Part shown: positions 1 to 7,413 of the stretch, piece by piece
Layout of the letters: the number at the start of each line of letters is the position of its first letter
Numbering within the stretch: position 1 is the first letter of the stretch
Assembly (NCBI RefSeq): GCF_900217815.1
Contig: NZ_OBMT01000001.1
Span: 706,860-770,859, forward strand
From: Rhodobacter maris
GTDB lineage: Bacteria; Pseudomonadota; Alphaproteobacteria; Rhodobacterales; Rhodobacteraceae
Reading direction: 5' to 3'
DNA length: 64,000 nucleotides
Notes under the pieces: generated by a model
Seen by the model: only the letters and a program-made list of their open reading frames with translations
Told to the model about the DNA's origin: nothing
The model's database searches: none
Translations under genes and position numbers: made by a program

Positions 1-96
1 GATCGCAGCCGTCAGCGTCGTCTTGCCGTGGTCAACGTGGCCGATCGTGCCGATGTTGACGTGCGGTTTGTTCCGTTCAAACTTTGCCTTTGCCAT
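1..96 (-). CDS. tuf: Elongation factor Tu, N-terminal fragment (cut by window edge)
   Basis: The 32 visible codons start with [16 protein letters not shown] and run into GHVDHGKTT, the G1 P-loop of translational GTPase EF-Tu, which carries aminoacyl-tRNA to the ribosome. The gene starts at 96 and continues leftwards out of the window, so only the first few percent of the roughly 390-residue protein is present. It lies downstream of parC on the same strand, separated from it by a GC-rich region with three hairpins. Confidence 0.95.
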   Translation of the reverse strand, partial: MAKAKFERNKPHVNIGTIGHVDHGKTTLTAAI

Positions 97-267
97 TTCC
101 GGGCGCCTCTGGTTCGGGGGCCGGCGTCGGCCCAGTGTGGAATATGGCGCGTTCCCTATTGCCGATACGCAGAAAAATCAAGCCCGGTTCGCGCAGACCC
201 GCTGCGACGAAAGGCAGAAAGCTTCGCCGCGCAAGCCCGGTTCCGGCGCCGCCCCCGGCGCGGGGGT

Positions 268-348
268 GTGGGGGCACCGCCCCCACGAAAAGCGGGGGGT
301 GCGGGGGGCGGCAGCCCCCCGCCCGGGTCGGGCGCGCAGGCGCCCGAC
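268..348. repeat. Three consecutive GC-rich hairpins between parC and tuf
   Basis: Three perfect inverted repeats lie in a row: stem arms 268-275/279-286 (GTGGGGGC, 3-nt loop), 303-309/314-320 (GGGGGGC, 4-nt loop) and 327-334/341-348 (GTCGGGCG, 6-nt loop). They begin just beyond the parC stop codon and precede tuf on the same strand. They probably act as a transcription end or mRNA-stabilising block for parC, although no U-tract follows them. The rest of 97-354 holds no gene that I can support. Confidence 0.6.
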
Positions 349-354
349 AGCAGA

Positions 355-2613
355 TCAGGTAAAGCGGTTGTCGCGCGGGAAGCCGCGCGGCGCCATGCGC
401 CCGGCCGAGGCACGTTTGGCCTGCCATTCGCCCAGATCCAACTCGGTGCGCGTCCGCCCGGCCGGATCCTTCCAGCTCAGCCCCTCGGCGCGCCGGAACG
501 TGATCGCATCGCTCAAGCCCCCATCCTTGAACTTCTGCAGCCGCACGCCCTTGCCGCGCACCATCTCGGGGAGTTCCTCAAGCGCAAAAACGAGAAGCTT
601 GCGGTTCTCGCCCACACAGGCCACCGCATCGCCTGTCACCAGACGGCAGACCTTCGTGCGCGTCCCCTCGGCCATGTTGAGCACCTGCTTGCCGGTCCGG
701 GTCGAGGCGATCATCTCCTCGCCCGGCACCAAGAACCCGTCGCCCTCCGACGAGGCGAGCAGGAACTTCTCGCCGGGTTTGGGCACCAGCACATGCGTCA
801 CCTCGACCTCGTTGGGCAGATCGAGCAGCAGCCGCACCGGCTCGCCCATGCCGCGCCCACCGGGGAGGTTGGCCCCCAAAAGCGTCCAGGCGCGCCCGTT
901 CGAGCCCATCAGCACAATCCTGTCGGTGGTCTCGGCATGGAGCGCGAAGGCGAGTCCGTCGCCATCCTTGAACTTGACCTCGGCATCCAAGGGCTGATGC
1001 CCCCTCAAAGCCCGTACCCAGCCCATGCGCGACAAGATCACGGTGATCGGCTCGCGCTCGATCATCGCCTCGATCGGCACCTCGGCCACATCGCCCGCCT
1101 CGGCAAAATCGGTGCGCCGCGCGCCGAGCTTCGTGCCCTTGCCGTAAGCCTTGCGCACCTCGCCCAGTTCCGAGGTGATCTTCTTCCACTGCGCCTTCTC
1201 AGAGCCAAGCAGCGCCTCAAGCCCGGTCTGCTCCTTGAGCAGGCTGTCGCGTTCGGCGCGCAGCTCCATTTCCTCGAGCCGGCGCAGGCTGCGCAACCGC
1301 ATGTTCAAGATCGCCTCGGCCTGCACCTCGGTCAGATGCACCGCAACGCCCGCCTCGGTCGCCCAGTTCTCGGCGATCAGCGCGGCCTTAGGGTCATCCT
1401 CGGTGCGGATGATCTGGATCACCCGGTCGAGATTGAGGAAGGCGATGATATAGCCCTCCAGCACCTCAAGCCGGTTGGCGATCTTTTCCAGCCGGTGGCG
1501 CGAGCGGCGGCACAGCACTTCGCGGCGGTGGTCCAGGAAGGCGCGCAACACTTCCTTGAGCGAACAGACCTTCGGCACGCGCCCGTCGATCAGCACGTTC
1601 ATGTTGAGAGAAAAGCGGATCTCCAGCTCGGAGTTGCGAAACAGCATCCCCATCAGTTGCGCCGGCTCCACCGTGCGGGCACGCGGCTCAAGCACGATCC
1701 GCACATCCTCGGCGCTTTCATCGCGCACATCGGCAAGCGCGGGCACTTTTTTCGTTTCGATCAGCTCCGCGAGCCGCTCAATCAGCTTTGCCTTTTGCAC
1801 CTGATACGGGATCTCGGTGACGACGATCTGCCATTGCCCGCGGCCAAGGTCTTCCACCGCCCAGCGCGCGCGCAGCCGAAACGCGCCGCGCCCGGTGCGG
1901 TAGGCTTCAAGAATATTGGCTTTCGGCTCCACGATCACGCCGCCGGTGGGGAAGTCCGGCCCGGGGATCAGATCGACCAGCGCCACGTCGGTGGTTTCCG
2001 GGTCGCGGATCAGCGCAAGGCAGCCCTCGACGAGTTCATCGAGGTTATGGGGCGGGATATTCGTCGCCATGCCGACCGCAATCCCCGAGGCGCCGTTTGC
2101 CAGCAGGTTCGGGAAGGCGGCGGGCAAAACCACCGGCTCGGTCAGCGTGCCGTCGTAGTTCGGGCGAAAATCGACCGCATCCTCGGCCAGCCCTTCGAGC
2201 AAGGCCTCGGCGGGCGGCGCCATCCGCGCCTCTGTGTAGCGGCTCGCCGCCGGGCCATCGCCGTCGATGTTGCCGTAGTTGCCCTGCCCGTCCACGAGCG
2301 GGTAGCGCATGGCAAAATCCTGCGCGAGCCGGGCCATCGCATCATAGATCGCCGCATCCCCATGGGGGTGATAGTTCCCCATCACATCGCCCGAGATCTT
2401 CGCCGATTTCCGGAACCCCCCGGTCGAGGCCAGCCGCAGCTCCCGCATCGCAAAGAGGATGCGCCGGTGCACGGGCTTGAGCCCGTCGCGCGCATCGGGG
2501 AGCGCGCGGTGCATGATCGTCGAGAGCGCATAGGTCAGATAGCGCTCGCCAATGGCGCGCACCAGGGGTTCGGAATGGGTCGATGGGGGCGGAGTATCGT
2601 CGTCGCTCTTCAT
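355..2613 (-). CDS. parC: DNA topoisomerase IV subunit A
   Basis: The 752-residue type II topoisomerase A subunit cuts and rejoins DNA to decatenate daughter chromosomes, acting with ParE. The winged-helix region contains GNYHPHGDAAIYD (about 79-91) and the catalytic tyrosine in ASRYTEARM (Y126). The length fits alphaproteobacterial ParC better than GyrA, which is about 900 residues, and I see no clear GyrA box. I chose the start at 2613 (MKSDDD) because GCAAGG precedes it; an in-frame extension to 2718 has no support. At the quinolone-determining positions the protein carries A87 and D91, where E. coli ParC has S80 and E84. It is divergent from the short-chain dehydrogenase gene. Confidence 0.93.
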   Translation of the reverse strand: MKSDDDTPPPSTHSEPLVRAIGERYLTYALSTIMHRALPDARDGLKPVHRRILFAMRELRLASTGGFRKSAKISGDVMGNYHPHGDAAIYDAMARLAQDFAMRYPLVDGQGNYGNIDGDGPAASRYTEARMAPPAEALLEGLAEDAVDFRPNYDGTLTEPVVLPAAFPNLLANGASGIAVGMATNIPPHNLDELVEGCLALIRDPETTDVALVDLIPGPDFPTGGVIVEPKANILEAYRTGRGAFRLRARWAVEDLGRGQWQIVVTEIPYQVQKAKLIERLAELIETKKVPALADVRDESAEDVRIVLEPRARTVEPAQLMGMLFRNSELEIRFSLNMNVLIDGRVPKVCSLKEVLRAFLDHRREVLCRRSRHRLEKIANRLEVLEGYIIAFLNLDRVIQIIRTEDDPKAALIAENWATEAGVAVHLTEVQAEAILNMRLRSLRRLEEMELRAERDSLLKEQTGLEALLGSEKAQWKKITSELGEVRKAYGKGTKLGARRTDFAEAGDVAEVPIEAMIEREPITVILSRMGWVRALRGHQPLDAEVKFKDGDGLAFALHAETTDRIVLMGSNGRAWTLLGANLPGGRGMGEPVRLLLDLPNEVEVTHVLVPKPGEKFLLASSEGDGFLVPGEEMIASTRTGKQVLNMAEGTRTKVCRLVTGDAVACVGENRKLLVFALEELPEMVRGKGVRLQKFKDGGLSDAITFRRAEGLSWKDPAGRTRTELDLGEWQAKRASAGRMAPRGFPRDNRFT

Positions 2614-2761
2614 CCTTGCCGTGTAAAACGGGACCGCGCTTCGGTCCAGCACGAAACGCCGCAGGGGCCGCACGGCGGCGCACCGGTGCCCCAAGAATGT
2701 TGCCCCGGCGCCCGCCATCGCCTATCCCCTGAGGCAGATCGGGGGCCAGCGGGGGCGTATC

Positions 2762-3601
2762 ATGGCAAAGACCATTCTCATCACCGGCTGCTCGTCGGGC
2801 ATCGGCTACGACGCGGCGCATGGGCTGCAAAAGGCGGGCTGGAAGGTCTTTGCCACCTGCCGGAAGGAAGAGGATTGCGAACGGCTGCGGGCCGAGGGGC
2901 TGACCTCCTTCGCGCTCGATGTGAGCGACCCGGCCTCGATCGACGCGGGCTTCAACGAGGCGCTCGCGCGCGGGCGCGGGCGGCTCGATGCGCTCTTCAA
3001 CAATGCCGCCTTTGCCTGCCCCGGCGCGGTGGAAGACCTGCCCGTGGGCGCGCTGCGCGAGATCTTCGAAACGAACCTTTTCGGGCTGCACGACCTCACC
3101 ATCCGCGCGATCCACGTGATGCGCGCGCAAGGCGAAAATGGCGAGGGCCGGATCGTGCAGTGTTCCTCGGTACTGGGCCTGATCGGCGTGCGCTGGCGCG
3201 GCGCCTATGTGGCCACGAAATTCGCGCTTGAAGGCCTTACCGATTGCGCGCGCCGCGAGATGAGCGACACCGGCATCCATATCGTGACGATCAACCCCGG
3301 CCCGATTCCGACCCGGTTCCGGCTCAATTCGATCCCGCATTTCGAGCGCTGGGTAGACTGGAAAGCCTCGGCGCGCCGCGCGCAATATGAAAGCTCCCTG
3401 CTCAAACGCCTCTATCACCCCTCGGGCAAGCCGGACCGGTTCGAACTGCCCGCCTCGGCGGTCACCGAGGCGCTCTTGCGCGCGCTCACCGACCCGAAAC
3501 CGCGCTCGCATTACTATGTGACCAAGGCGACCTGGCTGGCCGCGCTCGCGCGCCGCATCCTGCCACTGCCCGCACAGGACTGGCTCTTCACCAAGGCCTG
3601 A
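2762..3601 (+). CDS. Short-chain dehydrogenase/reductase
   Basis: This 279-residue classical SDR has an N-terminal Rossmann fold with TGCSSGIG (about 8-15) and a catalytic set of Ser in VQCSS and Tyr/Lys in YVATK. The NAD(P) preference cannot be read with confidence; the basic CRKEED segment after the second strand is compatible with NADP. The substrate is unknown. The gene is divergent from parC with a 148-bp shared upstream region and is followed by a 176-bp gap before etfB. Family members are often annotated as generic oxidoreductases, so no pathway is claimed. Confidence 0.88.
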   Translation: MAKTILITGCSSGIGYDAAHGLQKAGWKVFATCRKEEDCERLRAEGLTSFALDVSDPASIDAGFNEALARGRGRLDALFNNAAFACPGAVEDLPVGALREIFETNLFGLHDLTIRAIHVMRAQGENGEGRIVQCSSVLGLIGVRWRGAYVATKFALEGLTDCARREMSDTGIHIVTINPGPIPTRFRLNSIPHFERWVDWKASARRAQYESSLLKRLYHPSGKPDRFELPASAVTEALLRALTDPKPRSHYYVTKATWLAALARRILPLPAQDWLFTKA

Positions 3602-3693
3602 GCCGCACCGGGCACAGAGACGCGAATCTCCGCCGATCCGTGTCGCGACGTGACGTAGCGACAGCGCACTGCGTCGTTTTTCATCTGTCTTTT

Positions 3694-3705
3694 GCTGCAC
3701 TCGCA
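3694..3705 (+). promoter_or_regulatory. Candidate regulator site upstream of etfB (GCTGCACTCGCA)
   Basis: This 12-mer lies 72 bases before the etfB start. It matches the 12-mer at 18713-18724 upstream of mcd at 10 of 12 positions (GCTGCAC-YY-GCA). The core GCTGCAC also occurs in inverted orientation at 6449-6455, upstream of hbd. All three genes act in acyl-CoA oxidation or its electron transfer, so a shared regulator is possible. This is inference from three sites. A short GC hairpin at 3735-3749 lies between the motif and etfB. Confidence 0.3.
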
Positions 3706-3777
3706 TTGTAACAAAATTGCCGAAACGGGAATCCGCCCCCTCCGGGGGCAGTCTGGTAACTTAGGGAGACACCGCCG

Positions 3778-4536
3778 ATGAAGGTCCTCGTACCTGTGAA
3801 GCGCGTGATCGACTATAACGTGAAAGTCCGTGTGAAAGCGGATGGCAGCGGGGTCGATCTGGCGAACGTGAAAATGTCGATGAACCCGTTCGACGAGATT
3901 GCCGTGGAAGAGGCGATCCGTCTGAAGGAAAAGGGCGTCGCGACCGAGATCGTCGTCGTGTCCGTCGGCGTGAAGCAGGCGCAGGAAACGCTGCGCACCG
4001 CGCTCGCGATGGGGGCCGACCGCGCGATCCTCGTGATTGCCACCGATGACGTGCATCAGGATATCGAGCCGCTCGCAGTGGCGAAGATCCTCGCCAAGGT
4101 GGCCGCGGAAGAACAGCCCGGGCTGATCATCGCCGGCAAACAGGCGATCGACAATGACATGAACGCCACCGGCCAGATGCTCTCGGCGCTGCTGGGCTGG
4201 TCGCAAGGCACCTTCTGCTCCGAACTCGCGATCGAAGGCGAGAGCGCCAAGATCACTCGCGAGGTCGATGGCGGTCTGCAAACGATCACTATCAAGCTGC
4301 CCGCCGTCATCACCGCGGACCTGCGTCTCAACGAACCGCGCTATGCCTCGCTTCCCAACATCATGAAGGCGAAGAAAAAAGAGCTCGCCGAAAAGACCGC
4401 CGCCGATTACGGCGTCGATGTCACGCCGCGGCTCACGGTGGTGAAAACCGCCGAGCCGGCCGGCCGTTCGGCGGGCGTGCGCGTGGCTTCGGTCGACGAA
4501 CTCGTCGGCAAACTCAAAGATGCGGGGGTGATCTGA
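3778..4536 (+). CDS. etfB: Electron transfer flavoprotein beta subunit
   Basis: The 252-residue EtfB starts with [20 protein letters not shown], the typical N-terminus, and binds AMP in the EtfAB heterodimer. EtfAB takes electrons from acyl-CoA dehydrogenases and passes them to ETF:quinone oxidoreductase. The start is supported by AGGGAGA nine bases upstream. The stop overlaps the etfA start by one base (TGATG), so the two subunits are probably translationally coupled. A matching acyl-CoA dehydrogenase (mcd) and hydroxyacyl-CoA dehydrogenase are also encoded in this window. Confidence 0.97.
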   Translation: MKVLVPVKRVIDYNVKVRVKADGSGVDLANVKMSMNPFDEIAVEEAIRLKEKGVATEIVVVSVGVKQAQETLRTALAMGADRAILVIATDDVHQDIEPLAVAKILAKVAAEEQPGLIIAGKQAIDNDMNATGQMLSALLGWSQGTFCSELAIEGESAKITREVDGGLQTITIKLPAVITADLRLNEPRYASLPNIMKAKKKELAEKTAADYGVDVTPRLTVVKTAEPAGRSAGVRVASVDELVGKLKDAGVI

Positions 4537-5462
4537 TGGCCGTTCTGCTGATTGCCGAACTTCATGGCGCGAGCCTTGCCACCGATGCGACCGCGAAGGC
4601 GCTGACGGCGGCCAAGCAAATGGGCCCGGTGACGGTCCTCGTGGCCGGGGCCGGTGTGGCCGATGCCGCCGCCGCGGCGGCCGCGCTGGATGGCGTGGAA
4701 AAGGTGCTCACCGCCGATGACGCGGCCTATGCGCATGGGCTCGCTGAGCCGCTCGCCGATCTCGTCGTCTCGCTCGCCCCGAGCTACACGCATATCGTGG
4801 CCCCCTCGACCGCTTGCGCCAAGAACGCGCTGCCGCGGATCGCGGCGCTGCTCGATGTGATGGTGCTCTCCGACATCATCGGCGTTGTCGATGCCGACAC
4901 GTTCGAGCGCCCGATCTATGCCGGCAACGCGATCCAGACGGTGAAATCCGCCGATCCGGTGAAGATCGCCACGATCCGCACCGCGACGTTCGAGGCGACC
5001 GGCGCGGGCGGCTCTGCCCCGGTCGAGGCCGTGGCGGCCGCCGGTGACAAGGGCCTCTCGAGCTGGGTCGCAGACAAGGTCGCCGCCTCTGATCGTCCCG
5101 AGCTCACCTCGGCGAAAATCGTTGTTTCGGGCGGCCGCGGCGTCGGCTCGGAAGCGGATTTCGCGCTGATTGAGAAGCTCGCCGACAAGCTCGGCGCCGC
5201 CGTGGGCGCCTCGCGCGCTGCGGTCGACAGTGGCTTTGCCCCGAACGACTGGCAGGTTGGCCAGACCGGCAAGGTCGTCGCGCCCGAGCTTTATGTCGCC
5301 GTCGGCATCTCTGGCGCGATCCAGCACCTTGCGGGGATGAAGGACTCGAAAGTCATCGTCGCGATCAACAAAGACGAAGAGGCGCCGATCTTCCAAGTGG
5401 CCGATTACGGCCTCGTCGCGGACCTCTTTGCCGCCGTGCCGGAACTGACCGACAAGCTCTGA
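4536..5462 (+). CDS. etfA: Electron transfer flavoprotein alpha subunit
   Basis: This 308-residue protein is the FAD-binding partner of EtfB. The C-terminal FAD domain is recognisable from [28 protein letters not shown] and [16 protein letters not shown]. The N-terminal domain is alanine-rich, as is common in alphaproteobacterial EtfA. It is coupled to etfB by a one-base overlap and is followed 18 bases later by a strong rho-independent terminator, so etfBA is a two-gene operon. Confidence 0.97.
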   Translation: MAVLLIAELHGASLATDATAKALTAAKQMGPVTVLVAGAGVADAAAAAAALDGVEKVLTADDAAYAHGLAEPLADLVVSLAPSYTHIVAPSTACAKNALPRIAALLDVMVLSDIIGVVDADTFERPIYAGNAIQTVKSADPVKIATIRTATFEATGAGGSAPVEAVAAAGDKGLSSWVADKVAASDRPELTSAKIVVSGGRGVGSEADFALIEKLADKLGAAVGASRAAVDSGFAPNDWQVGQTGKVVAPELYVAVGISGAIQHLAGMKDSKVIVAINKDEEAPIFQVADYGLVADLFAAVPELTDKL

Positions 5463-5480
5463 GCGGCCCCGGAACAAACG

Positions 5481-5516
5481 AAAGCCCCGCCAACCGGCGG
5501 GGCTTTTGCTTTTTGA
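5481..5516 (+). terminator. Rho-independent terminator after etfBA
   Basis: An 11-bp perfect stem (AAAGCCCCGCC/GGCGGGGCTTT, loop AACC, 5481-5506) is followed by T-rich sequence. It sits between etfA and the convergent DUF6473 gene and, with A-rich and T-rich flanks, may work in both directions. Confidence 0.9.
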
Positions 5517-5522
5517 CCCGGA

Positions 5523-6344
5523 TCAGAGGAAGCGCTTCACTTCGGGTTCAAGCGCCTCGGCGATCTCCTGATGCACGATCGGCCCGGCCACGGTTGCCGC
5601 CGCGGGCTCTTCGAGCGGCGCGAAATGCATCCCCACCGTGCCGGTAGACCGCGCCATGCTCGAGGGCGCTACCTTCACCAGCCTATCGGCAAGCGGTGCC
5701 ACCTCGGCCACCATCTCCTTGCTGATCATCAGAGGCTCCGGCCCGAGCGGATCGCTTTGCAGCGGCGCCTGATAATCGGTGACCCACAACAGGATCTTCG
5801 GCCCCGCCACCCGGTCGAGCAGGCCGCGCATGCGCGCAACCCAGGCGGTGCGCAATTCGGCCACCACCGTGTCAAACCGGTCCGGCGCACGCTCTTTCAA
5901 CGTGGTCAGCATGTGGCGGGTGAAATTGAACTCGGTGAAATCGACATCGTCGAAAATCGCCCGCATCATGTTCGACGCGCGCAGGAACCGGTCGTTGCGG
6001 CGCGGATGCACGGCATAGAACCGGTTCGACATGTTCGGCGCACCCAAAAGCTGGATCACCGTCAGGTTCGAGGCCTTGGTGATCTCCGGGAGTTGCGGCT
6101 CGCTGTAGAAAACATCGATCCCCGCATTGACATACCCGAAGTTCACCACCGGAAAGCGCAGCCGCTCTTCCAGCAACGCGGGCCAAGGGTCTGCAATGAA
6201 CTTGCCATAGGTCTCCGTGCCGCCGAACGCCCCCACGAACGGTTGGGTCAGATCGCGACGCGGACCCCGGAACAATAACTTGGACTTGCCATACCTGCAC
6301 GGAAAATAGTCAAGGGCACCACTGCCCGAATACTCGAAGGCCAT
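5523..6344 (-). CDS. DUF6473 family protein, function unknown
   Basis: The 273-residue protein starts MAFEYSGSGALDYFPCRYG and contains FVGAFGGTETYGKFI (about 37-51) and VNFGYVNAGIDVF, conserved blocks that I recognise as the DUF6473 family of Rhodobacterales. The GGTETYG and VNAGID blocks resemble the order of motifs in SGNH-hydrolase folds, but I do not see a clear catalytic triad, so no activity is claimed. No signal peptide is visible. The start at 6344 is preceded by GGTGGGA; an upstream in-frame start at 6371 is less likely. The gene is divergent from hbd and convergent with etfA. Confidence 0.72.
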   Translation of the reverse strand: MAFEYSGSGALDYFPCRYGKSKLLFRGPRRDLTQPFVGAFGGTETYGKFIADPWPALLEERLRFPVVNFGYVNAGIDVFYSEPQLPEITKASNLTVIQLLGAPNMSNRFYAVHPRRNDRFLRASNMMRAIFDDVDFTEFNFTRHMLTTLKERAPDRFDTVVAELRTAWVARMRGLLDRVAGPKILLWVTDYQAPLQSDPLGPEPLMISKEMVAEVAPLADRLVKVAPSSMARSTGTVGMHFAPLEEPAAATVAGPIVHQEIAEALEPEVKRFL

Positions 6345-6496
6345 ACATCCCACCTTAGTTTTTCGACTCACCCACAGGCAGGGTGGCCGGAAAGCCTTGC
6401 CAAAGGCCTAAAGGGAAAATTGAGACAATTAGAATACCACTTGCCGCAGTGCAGCATCGGGCTTAGGCTTTGTCCAACCCGAAGGAAGGAACGAAA

Positions 6497-7372
6497 ATGA
6501 CGATCGAGACGGTGGGTGTCGTGGGCGCAGGGCAGATGGGCAACGGCATTGCCCATGTCTTTGCGCTCTCCGGTTTTGGGGTGATCCTCACGGATGTCGC
6601 GCCCGAAAGCCTTGAAAAGGCGATGACGACAATCACCCGCAACCTCGACCGCCAGGTGAGCCGCGAGAAGATCTCCGCCGCCCAGAAAGATGCGGCGCTC
6701 GGCCGCATCCGCACCACGCTCGACATTTCCGAACTCGGCCAGACCGATCTTGTGATCGAAGCCGCGACCGAACGCGAATCAGTCAAGCAAGGGATCTTCG
6801 ATAGTCTCTTGCCGCATCTGAAACCGGAAACGATCCTCGCCACCAACACCTCCTCGATCTCGATCACCCGGCTTGCCTCGCGCACCGACCGGCCGGAAAA
6901 GTTCATCGGCGTGCACTTCATGAACCCGGTGCCGGTGATGCAACTGGTGGAACTGATCCGCGGCATCGCCACCGACGAGGCAACTTACAAAGAGCTGATC
7001 GGCGTGATCGAAACGCTCGGCAAGACCCCGGCCTCGGCCGAAGACTTTCCGGCCTTCATCGTGAACCGCATCCTCATTCCGATGATCAACGAGGCGGTTT
7101 ACACGCTCTATGAAGGCGTTGGGAATGTGCGCTCGATCGACATGGCGATGAAGCTCGGTGCCAATCACCCGATGGGGCCGCTGGAACTGGCCGATTTCAT
7201 CGGCCTCGACACCTGCCTTGCGATCATGAACGTGCTCCATGACGGGCTCGCCGATACCAAGTATCGCCCCTGCCCGCTGCTGACCAAATATGTCGAGGCG
7301 GGCTGGCTTGGCCGCAAGACGGGCCGGGGCTTTTACGATTACCGCGGCGAGACCCCGGTGCCGACGCGCTGA
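6497..7372 (+). CDS. hbd: 3-hydroxyacyl-CoA (3-hydroxybutyryl-CoA) dehydrogenase
   Basis: This 291-residue NAD-dependent dehydrogenase of the 3HCDH family oxidises 3-hydroxyacyl-CoA to 3-ketoacyl-CoA. The N-terminal Rossmann motif is GVVGAGQMGNGIA, the active-site His lies in GVHFMNPVP, and the C-terminal domain holds NRILIPMINEA and GLDTCLAIM. The length matches single-domain Hbd/PaaH enzymes. I chose the ATG at 6497 because GGAAGGAAC precedes it; a start at 6470 lacks a binding site. The upstream region carries the GCTGCAC core on the minus strand (6449-6455), also seen before etfB and mcd. Confidence 0.93.
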   Translation: MTIETVGVVGAGQMGNGIAHVFALSGFGVILTDVAPESLEKAMTTITRNLDRQVSREKISAAQKDAALGRIRTTLDISELGQTDLVIEAATERESVKQGIFDSLLPHLKPETILATNTSSISITRLASRTDRPEKFIGVHFMNPVPVMQLVELIRGIATDEATYKELIGVIETLGKTPASAEDFPAFIVNRILIPMINEAVYTLYEGVGNVRSIDMAMKLGANHPMGPLELADFIGLDTCLAIMNVLHDGLADTKYRPCPLLTKYVEAGWLGRKTGRGFYDYRGETPVPTR

Positions 7373-7384
7373 TCGTGGCTTAAC

Positions 7385-7413
7385 GGCCCTGCCCGCGCAT
7401 GCTAGGCAGGGCC
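7385..7413 (+). promoter_or_regulatory. Hairpin enclosing the rnr ribosome binding site
   Basis: A perfect 9-bp inverted repeat (GGCCCTGCC at 7385-7393, GGCAGGGCC at 7405-7413) with an 11-nt loop ends one base before the rnr start codon at 7414. The right arm contains the only plausible ribosome binding site (AGGCAGGG). The loop contains a second in-frame ATG at 7399. In RNA this stem would hide the binding site. It could alternatively be a weak hbd terminator, but no T-tract follows. Confidence 0.6.

Noticed and set aside
28-3231. A 1067-residue plus-strand reading frame across parC
   Set aside because: It is the antisense shadow of parC in GC-rich DNA, with Arg/His/Leu-rich low-complexity translation and no domain. 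The parC frame has clear topoisomerase motifs.
3735-3749. Hairpin GCCCCC/GGGGGC upstream of etfB
   Set aside because: A 6-bp stem with a 3-nt loop in GC-rich DNA is easily found by chance and lies away from the ribosome binding site.
6342-6380. Possible alternative pairing of CCACC with the DUF6473 ribosome binding site GGTGG
   Set aside because: Only five base pairs and a competing partner; too weak to call a switch.
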